NCBI GenBank assembly: GCA_902615805.1 | Contig: CACMQH010000001.1 | Location: 93,222 to 157,221 of the forward strand | Direction of reading: 5' to 3' | DNA from: Rhodospirillaceae bacterium | Lineage (GTDB): Bacteria > Pseudomonadota > Alphaproteobacteria > TMED109 | Length of the DNA: 64,000 nucleotides | In this document: positions 10,185 through 17,906 of the stretch, in pieces | How positions within the stretch are numbered: the first letter of the stretch is position 1 | Layout: the number at the start of each line of letters is the position of its first letter | Notes under the pieces: generated by a model | Told to the model about the DNA's origin: nothing | Seen by the model: the letters and a program-made list of their open reading frames with translations, nothing else | Database searches by the model: none | Translations under genes and position numbers: made by a program

Positions 10185-11360
10185 TTAAATCAATTTTTTC
10201 ATTGCCGATTCTATACCTTTTAGATTCATTTGAAACATATTTTTTTTTACTAAGTCTCTTAGGATCATAGTAGAATGCGAATACTGCCAATTTTGTCTTT
10301 GTTCAGGATTTAACCAAACTACTTTATCAAAGTAATTAACTAACTTATTAATATAAAAAACTCCTGGCTTTTCATTCCAGTGCTCAACACTTCCACCTGG
10401 ATAAGTTATTTCATAAGGAGACATAAGAGCATCACCAATAAAGATTAGTTTTGTATTTTTTGAGTAAATTCTTAATAAGTTTTCTGTTTCTAAATATTCA
10501 GAATGTCTTCTATTATTATTTTTCCATATATTTTCATAAATACAATTATGAAAATAGAAATAATCTAAGCTTTTAAATTCTGATTTAGCTGCTGAAAATA
10601 CTTGTTCACAACTTTTAGCATGATCATCCATAGACCCACCTATATCTATCAGCAATAATACTCGAACACTGTTTTTTTTCTCTGATCTATATTTTACATC
10701 TAATAAACCAGCATTTTTAGCAGTTGCAGTTATTGTGTTATCTAAATCGAACTCATCTTGTAGTCCTTCTCTCGTTAGTTTTCTAAGTCTTCTTAACGCC
10801 ATTTTAATATTTCTAGTATTAATTGTTACTTGATCATCTAAATTTTGGTAAATTCTTTTTTCCCAAACCTTAACAGCACTTCTGTTAGTGGATTTTTCCC
10901 CTACCCTTACTCCCTTAGGGTTATAACCTGAATTTCCAAACATAGAAGTGCCCCCTGTACCAATCCATTTATTACCACCTTGATGTCTTTTTTTTTGTTC
11001 CTTAAGTCTTTTTTCAAATTCTTTTAAAATATCCTTCCAATCTTTATCATTGGACACTTTATCTTTTTCTTTATTAGAAAATATTTTTTTAAGTTCATTT
11101 AATACCCAGCTTTCTGGTATTTTTTTATCAACCTGATTAATTATGTTTTTATTTTCTTCATAAAAACTATTAAATGCCTTATCAAACTTATCGTAGTTTT
11201 TTTCATCTTTAACTAGACATAATTTAGAAAAATTATAAAAATCTTCTATCTTATTCGAACTACATAAACCTTTGCTTAAACCTTCAAGTAAATCTAAATA
11301 TTCTCTCAACGTTACCGGTACCCCATTATTTCTAATCGAGCCAAATAACTTTAAAAACAT
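10185..11360 (-). CDS. VWA domain protein, CoxE-like
   Basis: LLIDIGGSMDDHAKSCEQVFSAAKSEFKSLDYFYFHNCIYENIW; adjacent to a MoxR-type AAA+ ATPase. Confidence 0.85.
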   Translation of the reverse strand: MFLKLFGSIRNNGVPVTLREYLDLLEGLSKGLCSSNKIEDFYNFSKLCLVKDEKNYDKFDKAFNSFYEENKNIINQVDKKIPESWVLNELKKIFSNKEKDKVSNDKDWKDILKEFEKRLKEQKKRHQGGNKWIGTGGTSMFGNSGYNPKGVRVGEKSTNRSAVKVWEKRIYQNLDDQVTINTRNIKMALRRLRKLTREGLQDEFDLDNTITATAKNAGLLDVKYRSEKKNSVRVLLLIDIGGSMDDHAKSCEQVFSAAKSEFKSLDYFYFHNCIYENIWKNNNRRHSEYLETENLLRIYSKNTKLIFIGDALMSPYEITYPGGSVEHWNEKPGVFYINKLVNYFDKVVWLNPEQRQNWQYSHSTMILRDLVKKNMFQMNLKGIESAMKKLI

Positions 11361-12205
11361 TAGTTCTCTCTTCTACTCATAAAAGCTATTTTTTGAAATA
11401 ACTCTACATCAGCTTCATTTTTAAGTAGTGCTCCATACAAGGGAGGTAATATATTTTTATTATTTTTTTTAATTAAGTCTTGAGCGTCTATGTCATCAGC
11501 TAAAATTAATTTAAGCCAATCTAAGAGTTCAGAAGTTGAAGGCTTTTTTTTTATGCCTACAGTATCTCTAACTGATAAGAAAGAGTTAATAGAAGCATTA
11601 ACTAAATTTTTTTTAATATTAGGATAATGTACTTTTACTATTTGCTCTAGTGTATTAACATCTGGAAAATTAATATAGTGAAAAAAACACCTCCTTAAAA
11701 AAGCATCCGGCAAGTCTTTTTCATTATTAGAAGTAATAATAACTATTGGTCTTTGTTTGGCCTTTATAAATTCACCGGTTTCGTAAACAAAAAACTCCAT
11801 AGTATCTAATTCTTGCAGAAGATCATTAGGAAACTCTATGTCAGCTTTATCTATTTCATCAATAAGTAATACGGGTCTTTTTTTGGATATAAATGAGTTC
11901 CAAAGAACACCTTTTTTAATATAATTTGCTACATCGTTAACCTTATCGTTTCCTAGTTGAGAGTCCCTCAATCTTGAAACAGCGTCATATTCATAAAGTC
12001 CTTGATGAGCTTTTGTTGTGGATTTTATATTCCATTTTATTAGTTCAGTATCAAACTTTAGAGCTATTTCTTCTGCTAACTTAGTTTTTCCTGTTCCTGG
12101 TTCTCCTTTAATCAACAAAGGCTTTTCAAGTGTGATACTAGCATTAACTGCCTCAATTAGTTCATCTGTAGCTATATATTGATCTGTACTTGAGAAACGT
12201 TGCAT
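11360..12205 (-). CDS. MoxR-family AAA+ ATPase (CoxD-like)
   Basis: Walker A GEPGTGKT, Walker B VLLIDEIDKAD, sensor ITSNNEKDLPDAFLRRC. Confidence 0.92.
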   Translation of the reverse strand: MQRFSSTDQYIATDELIEAVNASITLEKPLLIKGEPGTGKTKLAEEIALKFDTELIKWNIKSTTKAHQGLYEYDAVSRLRDSQLGNDKVNDVANYIKKGVLWNSFISKKRPVLLIDEIDKADIEFPNDLLQELDTMEFFVYETGEFIKAKQRPIVIITSNNEKDLPDAFLRRCFFHYINFPDVNTLEQIVKVHYPNIKKNLVNASINSFLSVRDTVGIKKKPSTSELLDWLKLILADDIDAQDLIKKNNKNILPPLYGALLKNEADVELFQKIAFMSRREN

Positions 12206-12223
12206 ATTATTATAGTTACTTTA

Positions 12224-12688
12224 TTAGATTTGGCTTTGCAACCAATTTTCTTTTCCAACTTTATCTACTAAGTTTAAGTGCGTTTCAATAACATCAACAT
12301 GTTCTTCTTCACTATCCAGAATTGATCTAAATAAATCCCTTGAAACGAAATCATTTAATTTTTCACAATCCACAATTGCATTTTTTAAGTCTACTAATGC
12401 TTTTTCTTCTAATGACAGATCACATTTTAAACATTCAACAGGCTCTTCACCAATCATAACCTTATTCATATCTTGAACATTCGGTAAGCCTTCTAAAAAT
12501 AATATTCTGGCAATAATTTGATCCGCATGCTTCATTTCATCTATTGATTCTTTGTATTCATAGTCACCAAGCTTAACATATCCCCAATCTTTAAACATTT
12601 TAGAATGCAAAAAATATTGATTTATAGCTGTAAGTTCATTTTTTAAAACTTGGTTTAAATGTTTAATAACAGTCTCATTACCTTTCAT
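12224..12688 (-). CDS. bfr: bacterioferritin
   Basis: LNQVLKNELTAINQYFLHSKMFKDWG...YKESIDEMKHADQIIARILFLEGLPN; candidate heme-ligand Met in IDEMKHAD. Confidence 0.95.
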   Translation of the reverse strand: MKGNETVIKHLNQVLKNELTAINQYFLHSKMFKDWGYVKLGDYEYKESIDEMKHADQIIARILFLEGLPNVQDMNKVMIGEEPVECLKCDLSLEEKALVDLKNAIVDCEKLNDFVSRDLFRSILDSEEEHVDVIETHLNLVDKVGKENWLQSQI

Positions 12689-12722
12689 TATAATCTCCTC
12701 TCTTTCCTACTCTTTATTATAA

Positions 12723-12736
12723 TTGATATACGTCAA
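12723..12736. promoter_or_regulatory. candidate FNR/FixK-family binding site
   Basis: TTGATATACGTCAA fits TTGAY-N4-RTCAA; located in the 71-bp bfr/gpmA divergent intergenic region. Confidence 0.5.
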
Positions 12737-12759
12737 ATAAGATAGTAAAGTTTAAAATT

Positions 12760-13482
12760 ATGAAACAATTAATATTGATTAGGCATGGGCAAAGTCTCTG
12801 GAATGCCCAAAATAAATTTACAGGATGGGTGGATTCGCCTCTTTCTGAACGCGGTATTCAGGAAGCAGTAAAAGCTGGTAAATTAATAAAAGAATTTAAC
12901 GTAGATGTCGAGGTTGTATTTACATCATTCCTTTCTAGAGCAATTGATACTTTAAATTTACTTCTAAAGGAATTAGATAGGAATGATTTTATAGTAAATA
13001 AAACATGGTATCTTAATGAAAGACACTACGGCTCTTTAACTGGACTAAATAAAGAAGAGACAAAGCAAAAAATAGGAGAAAGTCTTTTCTTAAAGTACAG
13101 AAGGTCTTGGGACATAGCTCCCCCACGTATGGAAAAAAATGATAAAAATATTTCGTTATTTGGAAGTTTAAATAAAACTATTCCAGGAGACAAAGTTCCT
13201 AACACAGAATCTTTGAAAGATACCTATGATAGGGTAATAAAATATTACAACGAAAAAATCAGTGATATATTTAAAAAAAATAATGTAATTATAATAGCAG
13301 CTCACGGCAATTCTTTAAGAGCTTTATGTAAATACCTCTTTAAAATATCGGATATAGAAATAAATAAACTAGAAATTCCTACGGGCAATCCAATGATAAT
13401 TAATTTTTCAGAAAATCTAAGAGTAGATAATGCTAAATATTTGGATAAAGAAAGAGCTAAACCCATAATTAATATTGATTAG
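12760..13482 (+). CDS. gpmA: 2,3-bisphosphoglycerate-dependent phosphoglycerate mutase
   Basis: LIRHGQSLWNAQNKFTGWVDSPLSERG, LNERHYGSLTGLNK, AAHGNSLRALCKYL. Confidence 0.96.
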   Translation: MKQLILIRHGQSLWNAQNKFTGWVDSPLSERGIQEAVKAGKLIKEFNVDVEVVFTSFLSRAIDTLNLLLKELDRNDFIVNKTWYLNERHYGSLTGLNKEETKQKIGESLFLKYRRSWDIAPPRMEKNDKNISLFGSLNKTIPGDKVPNTESLKDTYDRVIKYYNEKISDIFKKNNVIIIAAHGNSLRALCKYLFKISDIEINKLEIPTGNPMIINFSENLRVDNAKYLDKERAKPIINID

Positions 13483-13492
13483 CTTCACAATC

Positions 13493-13672
13493 TTAGTAAG
13501 TTTTTAATTTATCACCTTCTTTTTCAACTATGCAATTCATTAAATCAATACACTTTCCACATTTGGGCTTACAGTTGTAAAAAGAATATATTTTTTTTGA
13601 AGATGATACTCCTTTTTCTATAGCATAATTTACTTTTTTACTATTTATGTTATTGCACAAACAAATATACAT
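13493..13672 (-). CDS. bfd: bacterioferritin-associated ferredoxin-like [2Fe-2S] protein
   Basis: Own translation of an unlisted 59-aa ORF: MYICLCNNINSKKVNYAIEKGVSSSKKIYSFYNCKPKCGKCIDLMNCIVEKEGDKLKTY. Cys pattern CxC...CxxxCxxC; bfr is nearby. Confidence 0.8.
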   Translation of the reverse strand: MYICLCNNINSKKVNYAIEKGVSSSKKIYSFYNCKPKCGKCIDLMNCIVEKEGDKLKTY

Positions 13673-13719
13673 TACATTCTCCCTGAATTTAAATTAATAC
13701 ACTTGCAAATAAATGTCAA

Positions 13720-13734
13720 TGATATTGATAGTCA
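13720..13734. promoter_or_regulatory. candidate Fur-family box upstream of bfd
   Basis: TGATATTGATAGTCA matches 12 of 14 specified positions of the 7-1-7 consensus TGATAATNATTATCA; about 48 bp upstream of the bfd ATG. Confidence 0.4.
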
Positions 13735-13819
13735 ATCTCAAATAAAATGATTTAGCTTTAAGGTTTTAATTTTGTATTTTTTTTATATACTTTAAAAAGT
13801 TATTTTATAGGAAAAAATT

Positions 13820-14614
13820 TTGAGTAATCGTATAACTATTACAGATCTATATAAAAATAAAGAAAAGTCAAAAATAGTCATGCTTACATGCTACACAGCT
13901 CCTATTGCAAAAATTTTAGATAATCACGTGGATATACTATTAGTTGGCGACTCTTTAGGTATGACTGTTTATGGGCATAATAATACATTAGCAGTGACTA
14001 AAAGAATGATGATAGATCATGGAAAATGTGTAGTTGATAATAGTAACAATGCTCTTGTTGTAATAGATCTTCCATTTGGATCTTATGAAACTGATAAAAT
14101 AAGAGCTTTTGATACTGCAGCAGAAATAATTTCTAAAACAAATGCTAATGCCGTAAAGCTTGAAGGAGGAAAAGAAATCTCAGAAACAGTAGATTTTATT
14201 GTTAGCAGAGGAATACCTGTTATGGGACACGTAGGGTTAATGCCTCAAAAAATCAATTTAAAAGGTAAATTTTTATCAGTAGGAAAAAACAAAATTGAAG
14301 AAAAAAAGATTTTAGATGATGCAAAATCTTTGTCAGAAGCAGGAGTATTTTCTTTTGTTCTAGAAGCAATGAAAAGTGAGTTAGCAAAAAAAATTACAAA
14401 GAATTTTGATACTATAAGTTTAGGAATTGGTGCAGGACAACACTGCGATGGACAAGTCTTAGTTATAGATGATTTATTAGGACTTTTTGGTAATTTTACA
14501 CCAAAATTTGTAAGAAAATACTCAGACCTTGAAAATATTATTAATAAGGCAGTTAAACAGTTCTCTAAAGATGTAAAGGATCGGAAATTTCCTACTAAAA
14601 AATATAGCTACTAG
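13820..14614 (+). CDS. panB: 3-methyl-2-oxobutanoate hydroxymethyltransferase (TTG start)
   Basis: MLTCYTAPIAKILD...DILLVGDSLGMTVYGHNNTLAVT, VKLEGG, GIPVMGHVGLMPQ. Confidence 0.95.
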   Translation: MSNRITITDLYKNKEKSKIVMLTCYTAPIAKILDNHVDILLVGDSLGMTVYGHNNTLAVTKRMMIDHGKCVVDNSNNALVVIDLPFGSYETDKIRAFDTAAEIISKTNANAVKLEGGKEISETVDFIVSRGIPVMGHVGLMPQKINLKGKFLSVGKNKIEEKKILDDAKSLSEAGVFSFVLEAMKSELAKKITKNFDTISLGIGAGQHCDGQVLVIDDLLGLFGNFTPKFVRKYSDLENIINKAVKQFSKDVKDRKFPTKKYSY

Positions 14615-14648
14615 TATGAAAAGTTTTTTAATATATGAGCAATTTTAA

Positions 14649-15068
14649 ATGACGCTAGACTTAAGTTCATTATTTCATGCTACAATCGGCTTCGATGATA
14701 TAGCTAGGATTTTAAATAATTTTGCAAATTCAGAACAAGCTAATACTTATCCACCTTACAATATTAGTAAAATTGATAATTCTACATATAGAATTTCTAT
14801 AGCTTTAGCAGGGTTTGAAACAAACGATATTGATATAATTTTAGAAAAAGATATTTTAACAATTAAGAGTTCAGGAAAAAAAAAAAGTATCAGTGAAAAC
14901 TTTTTATATAAAGGTATTGCTTTTAGGGCCTTTGAAAAAAAATTTCAATTAGCAGATAACATCAAAATAAAAGAGGCAACCCTCAAAAATGGTCTACTAA
15001 ACATAGACCTTCTAAAAATTTTACCTAAAGAAGTAAAAAAAGAAATAATTAATATTATTGAAAAATAA
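14649..15068 (+). CDS. Hsp20 family small heat-shock protein
   Basis: YPPYNISKIDNSTYRISIALAGFETNDIDIILEKDILTIKSSGKK...YKGIAFRAFEKKFQLADNI, an IbpA-like alpha-crystallin domain. Confidence 0.93.
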   Translation: MTLDLSSLFHATIGFDDIARILNNFANSEQANTYPPYNISKIDNSTYRISIALAGFETNDIDIILEKDILTIKSSGKKKSISENFLYKGIAFRAFEKKFQLADNIKIKEATLKNGLLNIDLLKILPKEVKKEIINIIEK

Positions 15069-15080
15069 GCAAGTTATTTA

Positions 15081-16043
15081 TTAGCATAAAATTTCAGAAC
15101 ATTTTCTTAAAACTTTTTCTACTGTTAAAGTTTTCATTAATGAGCTGCTATGATGTCTATTATATCCCTTTACATTTACCAAGTCTTCATAATTACTTTC
15201 TGTTCTTAAGAAATAAGATCTATCACCCCATGGTCTATAATTAATTTCCTTACTTGGCCCAAAGAGGCCTAATGTATAAATATTAGCTGCCGCAGATAAG
15301 TGCATTAGACCTGAGTCATTACCAATAAATAGTCTACAATGTTTCAATAAAGCATAAATTACAGTAATTTCACAGACACCACATAAATTTTTAATATTAA
15401 TATTATTTATTTTACCTACTAGATGATTGCATTGATCTTTTTCTTTTTCACTTCCCAGAACAATAACACTCTTAAAACTATTTTGATCTTTTGATTTTTT
15501 CATTAAACTATTAATAAGCAAAACAAAGTTCTCCAATGGCCAGTTTTTTCTTTGCCAATTAGTTACTGGAGCTATTGCCAGTATTGGTTTAACTAAATTC
15601 TTCTCTGAAATTATTCTTAAAGCTTCTTTTTTTGCTGCATTACTATCAGGAATACTAGGAGAAATAACTTCATTTGTATTTATTAATTTACATATACTTT
15701 CAACTCTATGTTTATGAGGATTTACCTTGCCTATTCTTAATACATTTTTTTTTCTAATTAGCCTTGATAATATAGAGTTTCTTAAATCTATTACTAAGTC
15801 CCAGCACACTCTTTCTAATAAGGAATAAGTTTCTAACCAATGCATTCCTCTTTTTTTTTTATTTACTGCAATAATATCTTTTACATTAGGGAAGTTTTTA
15901 TAAATATTTTCCGTCAATGGACTACAAACTACAGTAATGCTTAAATTACTTCCTGAATAATAATTCAATATAGAAGTAGATAAGATAGCATCACCTAATC
16001 TTGTATTACCTATGAATAATATTTTCATATATTTTTTTTTCAA
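15081..16043 (-). CDS. glycosyltransferase family 9 (heptosyltransferase-like)
   Basis: MKILFIGNTRLGDAILSTSIL...FIGNDSGLMHLSAAANIYTLGLFGPS. Start probably the internal ATG at 16028. Confidence 0.88.
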   Translation of the reverse strand: MKKKYMKILFIGNTRLGDAILSTSILNYYSGSNLSITVVCSPLTENIYKNFPNVKDIIAVNKKKRGMHWLETYSLLERVCWDLVIDLRNSILSRLIRKKNVLRIGKVNPHKHRVESICKLINTNEVISPSIPDSNAAKKEALRIISEKNLVKPILAIAPVTNWQRKNWPLENFVLLINSLMKKSKDQNSFKSVIVLGSEKEKDQCNHLVGKINNINIKNLCGVCEITVIYALLKHCRLFIGNDSGLMHLSAAANIYTLGLFGPSKEINYRPWGDRSYFLRTESNYEDLVNVKGYNRHHSSSLMKTLTVEKVLRKCSEILC

Positions 16044-17052
16044 AGCTTTCTACTTCAGTTTTCCAATCATTAATTTTATTATTTAGTTTTGCATTACTAT
16101 TCATTCTTAAAAATAAACTGTTATCAGTAAGCAAATCTATAATTTTATTTGCAAAATTGTTTGGATTATTTGTGATGAATCCAGTTTCATTGTGATATAC
16201 ATAGTCAAAGATTACATTATTTTCTCTTGAAACAATAGGCAAACCTCTTGCTTGACTTTCAATTATACTGAAAGGAAAAGAAGAAATATCATCGCTTGGA
16301 TTTATATGTACTCTATAATTAGATAAAGTTTGAATAAACTCATTTTCTCTTTCAGGTTTTTTAATATGAATGCCATTATTTTTGTACTTAAATAGCTTTA
16401 ATTTAAGGTTATTGATTTTAATATTTTTAACAAAACTTTTTTTATACAAAGTATGAGAGTAGATATGCATTTCTGCCCATGGTATTTTTAAACTAATTAT
16501 ATTAACCCAAATATCTAAAAGCCAATCTAGCCCTTTAAGTGGGTGAGTAGTAACTAAAGCATTACAATTATTAATATTAAAGTTTTGATTTTTAAAAAAA
16601 TCATTATTAACTCCTATTTGAAATTTTATTTTAGGTATATACTTAAAGTTATGAGGTAAGCTAGAAATTAAACTATCTGAATTGTATAATAGTATAAACT
16701 TATTTTTTAATAAACTAACCAATATATTTTTATAATTAAAAATATTTATATTTGAATTAATCCAAAAAAATTTAAGTTTAGCATTAATTGAAATATCTAA
16801 AAAATCAGTATCATTACAGATAATAAATACATCAGGGTCATCTGAAAAGTTTGAAATTTCTGAGAAATGTATCCAATCAATTCCGTCCTCACTTTTATTT
16901 ATTGAAGTGCTATTAAAAAACGTAATCCTATGATTTCTTCTAACTAATTCTTTACAAAAATGTATTAAAACTCTTTGAAAAGAATCTATAGCTTTTAAAT
17001 TTAAAGAAGATGAAGTAAAATCACTAGAGATTTCTAAAAATACAAAATGCAT
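16006..17052 (-). CDS. glycosyltransferase (group 1/GT4-like)
   Basis: C-terminal donor-binding pattern INPSDDISSFPFSIIESQARGLPIVSRENNVIFDYVYHNETGFI. Confidence 0.75.
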   Translation of the reverse strand: MHFVFLEISSDFTSSSLNLKAIDSFQRVLIHFCKELVRRNHRITFFNSTSINKSEDGIDWIHFSEISNFSDDPDVFIICNDTDFLDISINAKLKFFWINSNINIFNYKNILVSLLKNKFILLYNSDSLISSLPHNFKYIPKIKFQIGVNNDFFKNQNFNINNCNALVTTHPLKGLDWLLDIWVNIISLKIPWAEMHIYSHTLYKKSFVKNIKINNLKLKLFKYKNNGIHIKKPERENEFIQTLSNYRVHINPSDDISSFPFSIIESQARGLPIVSRENNVIFDYVYHNETGFITNNPNNFANKIIDLLTDNSLFLRMNSNAKLNNKINDWKTEVESFEKKIYENIIHR

Positions 17053-17069
17053 TACAAATACTTTTTAAT

Positions 17070-17906
17070 ATGAATAATACAGACACTAAAATTATTAAAG
17101 TTCATGGTAAAAATATAGACAATTTTTTTCAAAATATAATAACTAATGATATTAATAACCTTAATACAGTTAACCCTATATATACTGCCATGCTTTCACC
17201 TCAGGGTAAATACTTGTATGATTTTTTTATATTAAAAGAAGAAAACTTTTTTCTATTAGAGGCTAATGCTAATAAAGTAAATTCTTTAATTGATGAAATA
17301 AATAGATATGATATTAGAAAAGATATTTCAATTGAATTACAAGAAAACTTCTATACTAAAGTTATTATAAAAGAAAATTTAATTAAAGATTATCTCGAAA
17401 AAATTAAGAAAAATAAAGTTTATAGAGAAGAAAGTTTTTTATTTTTTCTTGATCCTAGATCAAAAGATTTTTTGTACAGGTTTTGGTTTTATAAAAAATC
17501 GGATAACCTTTTAAATTTTTCGAGTTATGCAGAAGTAGAAAGAAAAAGAATTACAAACATAATACCAAACTCAGAATTAGATTTAATCTATAACAAGAGC
17601 TTTATTTTAAATTATAATTTTGAAAATATAAATGCCTTATCGTTCAATAAAGGTTGCTATATAGGGCAAGAAAACACGGCAAGACAAAAGTTTAGAGGCA
17701 CTCAAAAATATTCCTTAAAAAGTATCAAAATTATAAGTGGCACTATGCCAGATTTGAATGAAGATATTTTTTATAAAAATGTAAAAGTAGGTACAATGAA
17801 ATCAAGATGCAATGATATTGGTTTATGTTTGATAAGAAAAGATGTAACTAAAAATAATGCTGACCTTTTACAAACAGATAAAAACTGTATATTAAAAATT
17901 TTATGA
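17070..17906 (+). CDS. ygfZ: YgfZ/GcvT-like folate-binding protein
   Basis: Signature KGCYIGQENTAR plus N-terminal GcvT-like fold (FFQNIITNDINNL...AMLSPQGKYLYDFFI). Confidence 0.9.
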   Translation: MNNTDTKIIKVHGKNIDNFFQNIITNDINNLNTVNPIYTAMLSPQGKYLYDFFILKEENFFLLEANANKVNSLIDEINRYDIRKDISIELQENFYTKVIIKENLIKDYLEKIKKNKVYREESFLFFLDPRSKDFLYRFWFYKKSDNLLNFSSYAEVERKRITNIIPNSELDLIYNKSFILNYNFENINALSFNKGCYIGQENTARQKFRGTQKYSLKSIKIISGTMPDLNEDIFYKNVKVGTMKSRCNDIGLCLIRKDVTKNNADLLQTDKNCILKIL

